From Pedobacter sp. SYP-B3415 (GTDB taxonomy: Bacteria > Bacteroidota > Bacteroidia > Sphingobacteriales > Sphingobacteriaceae): DNA of 64,000 nucleotides. Every line of letters starts with the position of its first letter. Positions within the stretch are counted from its first letter, which is position 1. Positions 50,622 to 60,309 of the stretch are shown here, one piece after another. The DNA lies in NCBI RefSeq assembly GCF_004138205.1, contig NZ_RXNQ01000037.1:124001-188000 (forward strand), written 5' to 3'. A model generated the notes under the pieces. It was given only the letters and a program-made list of their open reading frames with translations, was not told the origin of the DNA and did not search any database. The translations under genes were made by a program, and so were the position numbers.

Positions 50622-51194
50622 CTAACGGTTCAAAAGTAAAAAAACATAGAGATATATCCACAATATATCTATAAAATGCCAAAAAATGGAGGCGATCTCC
50701 ATGCGGTATGCGTTGCGTTCAGCGGTCACTTTTCCCGCACCAAAAAAGGCGCTTGCTATCAGGCAAAGACCAGCAATAATATGCAGACAATGAAAGAATG
50801 TGAAGACATAAATCATTGATATGCCCGCATTGTTATTGATGAAATAGGCGCCGCCCAAAGACATCTGTGACCACGCGCTGAACTGCATGTATGCAAACAC
50901 GATACCCAGGATAAAAGTCAGCCCGAGGTAGCGCTTCTGTAAAGCCGTGCTTTTCCGTTGCGCCCGCGATGCCAGGAAAAGGCATATACTGCTGGCAACC
51001 AGCACCAGGGTACTGTAAATAAAAACATCAGGAAGAACCAACCCGTGGCCTTTACCTTTTGATCCGGAGAATACGAGGTAATAACTCGTCCATCCCCCGA
51101 ACATAATTGTCGATGAAACAACGAACAACCAGACAATAAACTTTTTGGGTTTCATGTCGTAATTGCCGGTCTGTTTCGGTAATGTAGTCACCAT
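50622..51194 (-). CDS. Second, shorter cytochrome c oxidase subunit III
   Basis: A 190-residue subunit III paralogue with five helices: KKFIVWLFVVSSTIMFGGW, DVFIYSTLVLVASSICLFLAS, YLGLTFILGIVFAYMQFSAW, YVFTFFHCLHIIAGLCLIAS and the C-terminal IASIFWHFIDILWIYLYVFLL. The WHFIDxLW motif is kept. It lacks the two extra N-terminal helices of longer relatives. It is 2 bp downstream of the haem O synthase gene. From memory two subunit III-like genes next to each other are seen in Bacteroidota oxidase operons; whether both enter one enzyme is unknown. Confidence 0.88.
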   Translation of the reverse strand: MVTTLPKQTGNYDMKPKKFIVWLFVVSSTIMFGGWTSYYLVFSGSKGKGHGLVLPDVFIYSTLVLVASSICLFLASRAQRKSTALQKRYLGLTFILGIVFAYMQFSAWSQMSLGGAYFINNNAGISMIYVFTFFHCLHIIAGLCLIASAFFGAGKVTAERNAYRMEIASIFWHFIDILWIYLYVFLLLNR

Positions 51195-51196
51195 AT

Positions 51197-52081
51197 CTAT
51201 TTCGCTATAAAATCAAACAACAAGACCAACTGCACAAGCGGCAGGTAAAAAAACGAAAAAAACATCACCTTGCGGGCGTCTGCCAATTCCAGGTTTCTGA
51301 AAAGCCTGAATGAAAGCCAGGCAAAATACAAGCCTGCCAGTAAAGATGCTCCACCTATAAAGTACCCGCCAAAGCCATAAAAGTTTGGTAATAAACTAAC
51401 AGGTATAAGAAGAAGCGCGCTGAAAAGCACAAATGCTGCCGAAGCTTTGTCGCGGCGTGTGGTAGGAAGCAGCCTGAAGCCGGCTTTCTTGTAATCATCA
51501 TCCAGCACCCAGGCGATAGACCAGAAGTGCGGGAACTGCCATACAAACTGGATAAAAAACAGAATCACAGCAATCTGATAGTCTGCATCTGTAAAGTCCT
51601 TAAAATCTCCCATCGCAGCCAGGTAACCGATAAGCGGAGGCAAGGCACCGGGAATGGCACCAACAAAGACCGCTATGGGCGATTTTTGCTTGAGCGGTGT
51701 ATAAGCAAAAGCATACAGCAGGATCGAAAACACCGACAGCAAACCTGTTTCAATGTTCAGTTTGCCGAGCAGCCAGGTTCCCAGCATGCCCATGAGCAGT
51801 CCTGATACCAGCCCCTGACCGTTAGTCATCCTGCCGGCGGGCATGGGCCTGTCTTTCGTACGGGTCATGAGTTTATCAAGATCTTTCTCAATAAGCTCAT
51901 TAAAACAGTTGGCAGCGCCCGTAACCAGGAAGCCGCCTGCAATAAGAATCAACCAGTTTAACCAGTTGATGGTTCCATGCTGCTTGCTGCCGATCAGAAA
52001 TGCGATCGACGCCGAAAAGACGACCACAAACGTAAGCCGGAACTTAATGAGCTTGGAAAAATCTGCAAAAAACTGTTTCAA
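51197..52081 (-). CDS. ctaB: Protohaem IX farnesyltransferase (haem O synthase)
   Basis: A 294-residue UbiA-family membrane enzyme that adds a farnesyl group to haem B. The prenyl-diphosphate site is NCFNELIEKDLDKLMTRTKDRPM, with the typical second loop DDDYKKAGFRLLPTT. About nine helices. It works with CtaA, encoded 2 bp upstream, to supply haem A to CtaD. Confidence 0.94.
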   Translation of the reverse strand: MKQFFADFSKLIKFRLTFVVVFSASIAFLIGSKQHGTINWLNWLILIAGGFLVTGAANCFNELIEKDLDKLMTRTKDRPMPAGRMTNGQGLVSGLLMGMLGTWLLGKLNIETGLLSVFSILLYAFAYTPLKQKSPIAVFVGAIPGALPPLIGYLAAMGDFKDFTDADYQIAVILFFIQFVWQFPHFWSIAWVLDDDYKKAGFRLLPTTRRDKASAAFVLFSALLLIPVSLLPNFYGFGGYFIGGASLLAGLYFAWLSFRLFRNLELADARKVMFFSFFYLPLVQLVLLFDFIAK

Positions 52082-52083
52082 CC

Positions 52084-53151
52084 TTAATCCTTTATTTGTT
52101 TATACGTGTCGGTATTGTAAACCAACAGGTAGAGATAATACTGAATGCTAAAAAGCACCGTCGAAAATAAAATATGTACCGCCTGTGCCACCGGAGGCAA
52201 TGCCAGGTAAGATAAAACCAACCCGCTTCCCGCCTGTATCACCAATGACAACATGACCAGGTTCACCATCCGCAGTGGCTCTGCCCTGCCGTTAAAGCGG
52301 TCTGTCACCATCTTATAGACGATAAGATTGGCTACTACGACGAGGATAGCCATATCCCGGTGATAGTTGAAGATGCTTCCTGTCTTTTCGACCCAGGCCG
52401 CCCTGCTTTGATCAAGCATGGTCTTCGACACTGCGTCTATTGCTTCACGCACTTCGGTGCCAAGAACGATCTGCACAATACTCAGCAGAATGGTAATCAA
52501 GCCCAGCACCTTCAGCCAGTTGATCCGCCACATGATCACTTGCCTTGGTTTATCTAATTTGCTGGCATGATGATACGTGTAGATCAGGATACCGATCACA
52601 ACAAGTGCAAGCACCATGTGAACCGTTACCACCCAGGCCAGCAGATTCGTCGATACCACAATTGATCCCAGCCATGCCTGGTAAACCACCACGAAAACGT
52701 TTATTACGCTAAGTACGGTAATACGGGTTGCCCGTTTCCTGTACCTGAAAGACCATATCGCAAGAATAAGCAGCAATACACCTGTCAGCGCGCCGACCAG
52801 CCGGTTTACATATTCCGTCCAGGTCTTTGCTGCATTAAACGTTTCAGGGACCAGGATGGATTTGTCGCTTCTGATCCGGCTGGCCAGCTCATATTTACCA
52901 AGCCTGTCGAGCGTCTTTGCAAACCGCTCATTCTTTTTTACCCGTTGCGCAACGTATTTTTCTTTGTAATGCGCAGGCAGCTGGCTTATATCGGTCGGGG
53001 GGATGTACTGGTCGAAACATTTTGGCCAGTCGGGGCACCCCATTCCGGATCCTGTACTGCGTACGATGCCACCGGCGAGTATCAGCAACAACGTAACGAT
53101 AATGGTTACGAAGTTAAAACCAATAAAATGTTTGTCTGATCTGCTGATCAT
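52084..53151 (-). CDS. ctaA: Haem A synthase (COX15/CtaA)
   Basis: A 355-residue membrane enzyme oxidising haem O to haem A. The first periplasmic loop has GGIVRSTGSGMGCPDWPKCF, and WLGSIVVSTNLLAWVVTVHMVLAL and FNYHRDMAILVVVAN carry conserved His residues. About eight helices. The N-terminal loop insert (about residues 50-100, charged) is the longer form typical of Bacteroidota and mitochondria-like enzymes. It is separated from ctaD by a strong hairpin. Confidence 0.93.
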   Translation of the reverse strand: MISRSDKHFIGFNFVTIIVTLLLILAGGIVRSTGSGMGCPDWPKCFDQYIPPTDISQLPAHYKEKYVAQRVKKNERFAKTLDRLGKYELASRIRSDKSILVPETFNAAKTWTEYVNRLVGALTGVLLLILAIWSFRYRKRATRITVLSVINVFVVVYQAWLGSIVVSTNLLAWVVTVHMVLALVVIGILIYTYHHASKLDKPRQVIMWRINWLKVLGLITILLSIVQIVLGTEVREAIDAVSKTMLDQSRAAWVEKTGSIFNYHRDMAILVVVANLIVYKMVTDRFNGRAEPLRMVNLVMLSLVIQAGSGLVLSYLALPPVAQAVHILFSTVLFSIQYYLYLLVYNTDTYKQIKD

Positions 53152-53173
53152 TTCGCCTGTGCTCTATTAGAAA

Positions 53174-53217
53174 AATGGGGTATCTGTAAGTTGATAACTT
53201 ACGGCAGATACCCCATT
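53174..53217 (-). terminator. Strong hairpin between ctaD and ctaA, possible partial terminator
   Basis: A 13-bp perfect stem (AATGGGGTATCTG with its complement at 53205-53217) is extended, past a 3-nt bulge, by TAAGT/ACTTA around a 5-nt loop. On the minus strand it is followed by five T (53175-53171, partly within the stem). It would cut transcription or protect the 3' end after ctaD, lowering expression of ctaA and later genes relative to the subunits. Confidence 0.75.
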
Positions 53218-53234
53218 GTTATGTTTTCTGCAAT

Positions 53235-55121
53235 CTAGTGTTGCGGTGTTCTCTGTTCTGCCGGAGGATTCTGAGCATCCCACTCACGCTGGATGCGCTC
53301 AGCCTCTTCGTTACCCTCAAAGTCATGCGGCAGGTTTGAGCTCATGGTCTGAGAGAAAGGAATGGTCTGAGGAATAAAGTCCTCGTCGTGACCAGGTTTG
53401 CTGTAATCATATGGCCAACGGTAAACAGTTGGGATTTCGCCCGGCCAGTTGCCATGCAGGTGTTCAACCGGCGTGGTCCATTCAAGTGTATTGGCTTCCC
53501 ATGGGTTCTGTGGTGCTCTTTTGCCTTTAAAGATCGAGTAGAAGAAATTCCAAAGGAATGCTACCTGTGCCAGGGCACCAAGAATCGCCGCCCAGGTTAC
53601 AAATGTATTTACGGTAAGCCATTTTCTCATGAACTCAAACTCGGTAAATACATAATAACGACGCGGAACACCGTCCAGTCCCAGGAAGTGCAGCGGGAAG
53701 AATACCAGGTAGGCTGAGATAAAAGTCAGCCAGAAGTGCAGGTATCCGAGTTTTGCATTCATCATTCTTCCAAACATTTTTGGATACCAGTGATAAACAC
53801 CGGCAAGCATACCAAAGATGGCAGCAGAACCCATTACCAGGTGGAAGTGCGCAACGACGAAATAAGTATCGTGCAGGTTGATGTCAAGTGATGCGTTACC
53901 CAGGAAGATACCGGTCAGACCGCCAGAGATGAAGAATGAAACCAGACCTATAGCGAACAGCATTGCAGGTGTAAACCTGATGTTACCGCGCCACAGCGTA
54001 GCAAGGTAGTTGAAGGTCTTAACGGCAGAAGGTACCGCGATGATGAGCGTCGTGATCATGAACACACCACCCAGCAGCGGATTCATACCGGTAACAAACA
54101 TGTGGTGACCCCAAACGATAAATGACAGAACGGTAATACCAATCAATGAATAAACCATCGCGTGGTAGCCGAAGATCGGCTTCCTTGCATTTACCGAGAT
54201 AACCTCTGATGAGATACCCAGTGCAGGCATAATTACAATATATACTTCCGGGTGACCAAGGAACCAGAAAAGGTGTTGCCACAAGATCGGCGAACCACCT
54301 TCATTTGGCAGGATCTGCGTACCGAATACGATATCAGAAAGATAGAAGCTGGTACCGAAACTGCGGTCAAACACCAGCAGTACCACACCTGCAACCAGTA
54401 CCGGGAAGGAAAGAATACCCAGAATAGCCGTGAGGAAAAACGCCCAGATAGGAAGCGGCATTTTCCAAAGGTCCATCCCTTTAGTACGCATGTTCAGGAT
54501 GGTACTCACATAGTTTATACCGCCCATCAGTGAAGATGCAACGAAAAGCACCATACTGATCAGCCAGAGCGTCATACCGAAACCTGAACCGGTTACGGCT
54601 TTTGGAAGCGCTGAAAGCGGCGGATACACCGTCCATCCTGCTGAGGCCGGACCGGTTTGGACAAAGAAAGATCCCATCATGATCACACAGGCCATAAAAA
54701 AGAACCAGTATGAAAGCATGTTCAGGAAAGGCGAAGCCATATCTCTTGCACCAACCTGCAAAGGAATAAGCAGGTTACTGAAAGTACCGCTTAGGCCTGC
54801 AGTAAGTACAAAGAATACCATGATGGTACCGTGAATGGTAACCAGCGCCAGGTAAAAATCGGGTTTGATACGACCGCCTTCTGCCCATTTGCCCAGGAAG
54901 GTCTCCAGAAACGGAAAACTTTTATCAGGCCAGGCAAGTTGTATACGGAAAAGAATAGAAAGACCCATTGCGATAACAGCCATAATGATACCTGTGATCA
55001 GGAATTGTTTGGCAATCATCTTGTGATCCTGACTGAAAATGTACTTCGTCAGGAAGGTCTCTTTATGGTGCCCATGATCGTGGTGATCGTGATGCGTGTC
55101 GTGTATTGCTATTGTTGACAT
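53235..55121 (-). CDS. ctaD: Cytochrome c oxidase subunit I
   Basis: A 628-residue catalytic subunit with about 12-14 helices. The CuB/Tyr site is HLFWFLGHPEVYIVIMPALG, followed by WGHHMFVTGMNP, and the haem ligands are in LHDTYFVVAHFHLVMGS. The N-terminus is His-rich (HDTHHDHHDHGHH). An additional C-terminal hydrophilic stretch follows the last helix (PWEANTLEWTTPVEHLHGNWP is typical of aa3 type A). Oxygen is reduced to water here and protons are pumped. It is 24 bp downstream of ctaC. Confidence 0.96.
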   Translation of the reverse strand: MSTIAIHDTHHDHHDHGHHKETFLTKYIFSQDHKMIAKQFLITGIIMAVIAMGLSILFRIQLAWPDKSFPFLETFLGKWAEGGRIKPDFYLALVTIHGTIMVFFVLTAGLSGTFSNLLIPLQVGARDMASPFLNMLSYWFFFMACVIMMGSFFVQTGPASAGWTVYPPLSALPKAVTGSGFGMTLWLISMVLFVASSLMGGINYVSTILNMRTKGMDLWKMPLPIWAFFLTAILGILSFPVLVAGVVLLVFDRSFGTSFYLSDIVFGTQILPNEGGSPILWQHLFWFLGHPEVYIVIMPALGISSEVISVNARKPIFGYHAMVYSLIGITVLSFIVWGHHMFVTGMNPLLGGVFMITTLIIAVPSAVKTFNYLATLWRGNIRFTPAMLFAIGLVSFFISGGLTGIFLGNASLDINLHDTYFVVAHFHLVMGSAAIFGMLAGVYHWYPKMFGRMMNAKLGYLHFWLTFISAYLVFFPLHFLGLDGVPRRYYVFTEFEFMRKWLTVNTFVTWAAILGALAQVAFLWNFFYSIFKGKRAPQNPWEANTLEWTTPVEHLHGNWPGEIPTVYRWPYDYSKPGHDEDFIPQTIPFSQTMSSNLPHDFEGNEEAERIQREWDAQNPPAEQRTPQH

Positions 55122-55145
55122 AATTTTCTAGCTCTCTCCTTTATA

Positions 55146-56396
55146 TTAAATTGTAGGTGCCTGTGGGTTCACTTTCATTGAATCCTGGGCAGTGGTGTCG
55201 GCGGCTGCCGCAGGTGCTGCAGCAGGCGTAGCCGAAACCGGCAGGTTGAATGCCTTTCTCAGGTCGTCATTTAACCATTGAGGCTGTTGTTTAATCCATT
55301 CCGCATACTCCTCTTCAGTAACAACGCGAACTCGTTTCTGCATGTTGTAGTGACCCTGACCACAGATTTTCGAACACAAAAGTACGTATTCAAAAGACGG
55401 ATCATTCAGCTTCTCACGCATTTGCTGGGTGGTAGCAGTTGGAGTGAATTCAAAGTATGTACGCATACCAGGAACGGTGTTCAGCTGAACGCGGAAGTGT
55501 GGCAGGTAAAAGCTGTGGATAACGTCTTTACTACCAAGAATGACTTTAACGGGCTTGTTAACAGGAAGCCACAATTCGTCAGCCATTTGGTCATCGCGCG
55601 AGCGCTTATCTTTGAAGTCGATGCCCAGAACGTTTGCGCCGGTAGTCAGTTTATAGTTGCGGTCGCCCACGATACCATCTGCACCGGGATAACGGATCTG
55701 CCACGCAAACTGCTCCGAGATTACCTCAACCTGAAGAGCTTTGTTGTTAGGATCCTCGGTTTTGTAGAAAATCGATCTCCAGGTCAGGAAGCCCATCAAT
55801 ACCAGTACAGTCAGTACCAGTGCAGGAGCAATGGTCCAGATCTTTTCGATTGTATTGTTGTGCGGATAGAAATAAGCTTTTCTTTTTGCGGAGTGTTTAT
55901 AGAAATAAGCAAATGCAAACAGTGCAATGTGGGTAGCAATGAAGACGATGGTTGTAATGATCAATGTAAGATTGAACATCTCGTCGATCTTTCTGCCGTG
56001 CTCTGACGATGCATCAGGCAGGAGCATGCTGCCGTGAACGGTATACTCCCAATACACACCATACAGACCGATCAGCAGGAAAAGCGCAAAGAGGCTTGCG
56101 TTTACTTTGTTCCAGTTGATTGCTGCAGGTTTTCCCTGAACCTCGCGGGTCAGCTCATAAACTTTGATGGCCCGGCCAACAATGGCGACGAACAAACAGA
56201 ACGACAAAAATATAAGGCTGTAAAAAATGACCGATTTGTAAACCGCATCCATATCTACCTTTGCCTCTGGCGTATTAGCCGTAGTCGTAGCCGAAACAGC
56301 CGCCTCCTGCGCAAACACACTTGCGCTGGCAAAAGCCGTGCTCAGTGCGGTCAGGACCACTGTTTTCTTATTACCTATTACCTTTATTAAACTCAT
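55146..56396 (-). CDS. ctaC: Cytochrome c oxidase subunit II
   Basis: A 416-residue subunit with the CuA site. The N-terminal signal (ending near ASVFAQ) is followed by hydrophobic helices at about 45-65 and 85-105, then the usual two helices (LTLIITTIVFIATHIALFAF and APALVLTVLVLMGFLTW). The cupredoxin domain has DVIHSFYLPHFRVQLNTVPGM and CSKICGQGHYNM. Lys replaces the usual Glu between the two Cys residues, where the backbone carbonyl is the ligand. No cytochrome c domain is fused; the tail is Ala/Pro-rich. Met7 (56396) gives the better signal peptide. Confidence 0.94.
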   Translation of the reverse strand: MSLIKVIGNKKTVVLTALSTAFASASVFAQEAAVSATTTANTPEAKVDMDAVYKSVIFYSLIFLSFCLFVAIVGRAIKVYELTREVQGKPAAINWNKVNASLFALFLLIGLYGVYWEYTVHGSMLLPDASSEHGRKIDEMFNLTLIITTIVFIATHIALFAFAYFYKHSAKRKAYFYPHNNTIEKIWTIAPALVLTVLVLMGFLTWRSIFYKTEDPNNKALQVEVISEQFAWQIRYPGADGIVGDRNYKLTTGANVLGIDFKDKRSRDDQMADELWLPVNKPVKVILGSKDVIHSFYLPHFRVQLNTVPGMRTYFEFTPTATTQQMREKLNDPSFEYVLLCSKICGQGHYNMQKRVRVVTEEEYAEWIKQQPQWLNDDLRKAFNLPVSATPAAAPAAAADTTAQDSMKVNPQAPTI

Positions 56397-56462
56397 TTTC
56401 GTAAAGCCGTACAATGTACTCTTGTGTGATATTTATTTATTCTATTTCGACCAGTCTGTATC

Positions 56463-57677
56463 CTACAGGTGGTGATGTAAACTTTCTTGTAAGAACGGGT
56501 GGTTCTTTGCAACCAGCGGTGTCTTTGCCAGGTTAGACAACACTGTAAAGGTAAACAGACCCACGAAACCGACTGCTGTACCAATTTCGATGAAACCGAA
56601 ACCTGCTTCTTCAGCCACTGTACCCGGCATGATCATCTGGTAGTAATCTACCCAGTGACCGATGAGCACGAGAATCGATACAAACATCAGTTTGTTGTCG
56701 CTGCGTTTGTTGTCACGGTCCATTAGCAGAAGCACAGGCGAAAGGAAGTTCAGTACCAGGTTAAGGAAGAACCAGAATTTGAAACTTTCAAAACGTTTGT
56801 AGAAGTAAACAGTCTCTTCAGGAATGTTCGCATAATAGATAAGCAGGAACTGCGCAAACCAAACGTAAGTCCAGAAGATTGAGAAACCGAAGATAAACTG
56901 GCCAAGGTTGTGCAGGTGGCTGTTGTTAACCCAGCTCATATAACCGTTCTTTCTAAGCAGCACAATGATGATCGCCATGATGGCAAGGCTGCTCACCCAC
57001 ATAGCGGCAAAGTTGTACCAGCCGAACATGGTAGAGAACCAGTGTGCTTCAAGTGACATGATCGTATCAAACGCAAAGATCGGTGTAGTAAAACCATAGA
57101 TCACGAGGAAGATACAAGAGTACTTGAAGCTCTTTTTGTAAGAATTCAAGCCGCCCGCAAGATCTTCATTTGCTGAAAGTTTCACCAGGAGCATCGCGAA
57201 AATGCTGTAAACGCCCAGGAATACGACCTGACGACCAAGGAAGAAAGGTACATTCAGAAACACGGCTTTACCCGCAATCAGTTTATCATAATTCGGACTG
57301 CTCTCATCGGTAAGACCCGGAGCATTCCAATGGTGATAAAGATCATGCGTATAAAGACCCAGTCCGCACACAACGATCAGGATGATTGCCGCCAGCGGAA
57401 GCGTACGGGCCATAGCCTGTGGTACACGAAGAATTGACGCTGACCAGCCAGCCTGCGCTACGAATTGAACAGCGAGGAAAAAAGCACCCGACATGCAGAC
57501 GCATGCAAAGTAGTAAGCCATCAGCAGCAGGTTCGAGAACGTACGCTCGTGTAAGGCATGGTCGAGAAAACCATAAACAATCGCAGCAATACCGATAACG
57601 ATCGCTACTATGCTTAAGGTTTTTGCCTTTCCTGCAAACTCAAACTGCTCTGATAAATTATAATTGTGAGTTCCCAT
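56463..57677 (-). CDS. actF: Alternative complex III subunit ActF
   Basis: A 404-residue membrane protein with about ten helices, a short NrfD-like relative of ActC (WSASILRVPQAMARTLPLAAI, then SLEAHWFSTMFGWYNFAAMWV). In the Flavobacterium and Rhodothermus complexes ActF and ActC form the membrane core that binds quinone. It follows actE by 17 bp and precedes ctaC, the order usual for Act-oxidase operons. Confidence 0.9.
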   Translation of the reverse strand: MGTHNYNLSEQFEFAGKAKTLSIVAIVIGIAAIVYGFLDHALHERTFSNLLLMAYYFACVCMSGAFFLAVQFVAQAGWSASILRVPQAMARTLPLAAIILIVVCGLGLYTHDLYHHWNAPGLTDESSPNYDKLIAGKAVFLNVPFFLGRQVVFLGVYSIFAMLLVKLSANEDLAGGLNSYKKSFKYSCIFLVIYGFTTPIFAFDTIMSLEAHWFSTMFGWYNFAAMWVSSLAIMAIIIVLLRKNGYMSWVNNSHLHNLGQFIFGFSIFWTYVWFAQFLLIYYANIPEETVYFYKRFESFKFWFFLNLVLNFLSPVLLLMDRDNKRSDNKLMFVSILVLIGHWVDYYQMIMPGTVAEEAGFGFIEIGTAVGFVGLFTFTVLSNLAKTPLVAKNHPFLQESLHHHL

Positions 57678-57694
57678 TTATATTCAGCTTTTTT

Positions 57695-58285
57695 CTATTT
57701 TATTTTTTGTAATTGTTGTACATACATCACTACTTTCCAGCGCTCACGCGGTGTGATCTGCGATGCATGCGACCCCATATTGTTCAGACCATAGGTAATG
57801 GTATGGTAGATTTTGCCTGCGGTAAGGTCTTGCATGAGACCGCCGCGCGATGAGTTTGCATCAGGCCCGTGATAAGCCGGTACGCCTGTAAACTTCTCGA
57901 TCTTTACCAGGTGGCCCTGACCGTCGCCATTGTCGCCATGGCATGGTGAACAAAACACTTTGTACAGGTGCTGCCCTTCTGCCAGGTTCTTTTTATCGGC
58001 AGGCAATGGATTAACCATGTTTGCACCTGCGGCTTCATAACCTTCTTTGCTGTTCGGGTAAAATTCATCTTGTTCAAAACCTACCGGAACTGTATTTTTT
58101 GGTGGCATCTGAGCAGTCTGCCCGTTCTTGAAATTCTTGTTTGGCTGATCCGGGTTGTATCCCAGCGGATCATACATGTTTCTCGCATACTCCAGGCCCA
58201 TGCTGCGTTTATCGCGACAAGCTGAAATAGTTGCAGCGAAAGCAAAAGCTACAAAAGCTGCTAAAACAATCTTATTCTTATTCAT
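57695..58285 (-). CDS. actE: Alternative complex III monohaem cytochrome c ActE
   Basis: A 196-residue lipoprotein (lipobox ATISAC) with one class I cytochrome c domain. The haem site is FCSPCHGDNGDGQG, and the distal Met is probably in NNMGSHASQITPRERW. The N-terminal half carries the family segment SMGLEYARNMYDPLGYNPDQP. It accepts electrons from pentahaem ActA and passes them to the CuA site of CtaC. It overlaps actD by 8 bp. Confidence 0.92.
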   Translation of the reverse strand: MNKNKIVLAAFVAFAFAATISACRDKRSMGLEYARNMYDPLGYNPDQPNKNFKNGQTAQMPPKNTVPVGFEQDEFYPNSKEGYEAAGANMVNPLPADKKNLAEGQHLYKVFCSPCHGDNGDGQGHLVKIEKFTGVPAYHGPDANSSRGGLMQDLTAGKIYHTITYGLNNMGSHASQITPRERWKVVMYVQQLQKIK

Positions 58286-58814
58286 AGCTGATATACTTCC
58301 TTTCGTTATACTTTACTTCCAGGGCACCTGCCTCTTTCAGAAGCGAATCTACCTTGGTATGTTCTGCTCCCTGCTGCGCATCGATCGCAATGATAAACCG
58401 GTCGTTTGTTGCACGCAGGTCCATCACTCTCGGCGCCCGGCCCGGAAACAGGTGGGTGGAGGCGTAATATGTTCCAACCATGCCGAAGGCACAGAAGAGA
58501 ACGGTTAATTCGAACATGATCGGAATAAAGTCCGGCAATGCGAAGGCCGGCTTACCGCCAATGTTTACCCGCCAGTCAACGACAGCGGTCAGGTAGATCA
58601 GCGTAAAGGCAGAAAGGGTGCCGGTAATTCCGAAACAGAATGCAGCCACGTCGATCCGTGAACGTTTTACACCCAGTTTAGCCTCGATTCCGTGAATCGG
58701 CATAGGTGTGTACACATCATAGATCTTGATGTTATTCTCCTGAAGTTTTTCGATGCCATGCATCATTTCATCAGGATCGCCAAAGCTGCCTAAAATATAT
58801 TTGATATTACTCAT
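58278..58814 (-). CDS. actD: Alternative complex III subunit ActD (DUF3341)
   Basis: A 178-residue protein of the DUF3341 family. A cytoplasmic N-terminal domain (ILGSFGDPDEMMHGIEKLQ, then YDVYTPMPIHGIEAKLG) is followed by two helices (FCFGITGTLSAFTLIYLTAVV and MFELTVLFCAFGMVGTYYAST). A short C-terminal domain ends the chain. It is structural in the complex. It is 2 bp downstream of actC and overlaps actE. Confidence 0.92.
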   Translation of the reverse strand: MSNIKYILGSFGDPDEMMHGIEKLQENNIKIYDVYTPMPIHGIEAKLGVKRSRIDVAAFCFGITGTLSAFTLIYLTAVVDWRVNIGGKPAFALPDFIPIMFELTVLFCAFGMVGTYYASTHLFPGRAPRVMDLRATNDRFIIAIDAQQGAEHTKVDSLLKEAGALEVKYNERKYISYE

Positions 58815-58816
58815 TG

Positions 58817-60289
58817 TTATACTTTTGCGTAGTCTTCTTTTTTAACACTGTCAAATTTCTCGAGCGACTCAACATAAGAGTCTACATAAACCTTATCGTG
58901 TTCTTTGTTCTCGATTTGTCTTCTCTTTTCCTGCTCACTCGCTGATTTCAGCAGCAGTTTAACCTCTGCGATCGCAATTGAAGGCAATACCCGGAGGAAA
59001 AGGAGGAATAAAGTAAAGAACAGACCGATAGAACCGACGAAGACACTGATATCAACCCAGGTTGGGTAGAACATAACCCAGCTGGAAGGAATATAGTCAC
59101 GGTGCAGCGAGGTTACGATAATTACGAAACGCTCGAACCACATACCGATGTTTACCACGATTGAAAGTACCCATGATGCCGGGATGCTTACGCGGATCTT
59201 TTTGAACCAGAACAGCTGCGGCGAAATTACGTTACAGGTCATCATCAGCCAGTATGCCCACCAGTAAGGTCCTGAGATCCTGTTTTGGAATGCGTACAAC
59301 TCGTATTCTGAACCCGAGTACCAGGCAATGAAAAGCTCTGTAAGATAAGCGACACCCACGATTGAGCCGGTAACGATGATGATCTTGTTCATCGACTCGA
59401 TATGGAACATGGTGATGTAGTTCTCAAGTCCGAGTACTTTACGCGCCACGAGCAGCAGCGTCTGTACCATCGCAAAACCGGAGAAAATCGCACCCGCAAC
59501 GAAGTACGGAGGGAAGATCGTGGTGTGCCAGCCCGGGATAACAGACGTTGCAAAGTCCATAGATACAATGGTGTGTACCGAAAGTACCAGTGGCGTAGAG
59601 ATACCCGCAAGGATAAGTGATACGGCTTCAAAACGCTGCCAGGTCTTTACGCTTCCGGTCCAGCCGAATGAAAGGATCGAATAGATCTTTCTGCGCAGGC
59701 CTGTAGCGCGGTCGCGGATGGTTGCAATGTCCGGTAATAAACCTGTATACCAGAAAAGAAGTGATACAGAGAAGTAAGTCGAGATTGCAAACATATCCCA
59801 AACCAGCGGAGAGTTAAAGTTTACCCATAGGGAACCAAACTGGTTTGGAAGGGGAAGAACCCAATATGCCAGCCATGGACGGCCCATGTGCGAAACTACG
59901 TATGTAGCGGCACAAATTACGGCGAAGATTGTCATCGCCTCTGCCGACCGGTTGATCGAGTTACGCCAGTTCTGACGGAACAGGAGGAGTACGGCTGAGA
60001 TCAGCGTTCCGGCGTGACCGATACCTACCCACCACACGAAACCGGTGATGTCCCAGGCCCAGCCTACCGTTTTGTTCAGACCCCAGGCGCCGATACCGGT
60101 CCAGAAGGTGTAGCTTACTGCGAATACCCACAACAAAGCGCCGCACACTGCTGCGATAAAGCCGATCCACCAGGCTTTGTTTGGCTTATTTTCTACCGGC
60201 ATCAACACCTCGTCAGTAATCCTGGCGTAGGTAATGTCTTTACCGGTAATTAGGGGTTCTCTTAAAATTGATTCGTTATGTCCTGACAT
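58817..60289 (-). CDS. actC: Alternative complex III subunit ActC (NrfD-like)
   Basis: A 490-residue integral membrane protein of the NrfD/PsrC family with about ten helices. Recognisable parts are GIGHAGTLISAVLLLFRQNWRNSINRSAEAM near helix 2-3, SHMGRPWLAYWVLPLPNQ and VHTIVSMDFATSVIPGWHTTIFPPYFVAGAI. It binds menaquinol near the periplasmic side next to ActB. It is 20 bp downstream of actB. The C-terminal 45 residues are charged and cytoplasmic. Confidence 0.94.
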   Translation of the reverse strand: MSGHNESILREPLITGKDITYARITDEVLMPVENKPNKAWWIGFIAAVCGALLWVFAVSYTFWTGIGAWGLNKTVGWAWDITGFVWWVGIGHAGTLISAVLLLFRQNWRNSINRSAEAMTIFAVICAATYVVSHMGRPWLAYWVLPLPNQFGSLWVNFNSPLVWDMFAISTYFSVSLLFWYTGLLPDIATIRDRATGLRRKIYSILSFGWTGSVKTWQRFEAVSLILAGISTPLVLSVHTIVSMDFATSVIPGWHTTIFPPYFVAGAIFSGFAMVQTLLLVARKVLGLENYITMFHIESMNKIIIVTGSIVGVAYLTELFIAWYSGSEYELYAFQNRISGPYWWAYWLMMTCNVISPQLFWFKKIRVSIPASWVLSIVVNIGMWFERFVIIVTSLHRDYIPSSWVMFYPTWVDISVFVGSIGLFFTLFLLFLRVLPSIAIAEVKLLLKSASEQEKRRQIENKEHDKVYVDSYVESLEKFDSVKKEDYAKV

Positions 60290-60309
60290 AATATTTTCTT
60301 TTTTCAGGT

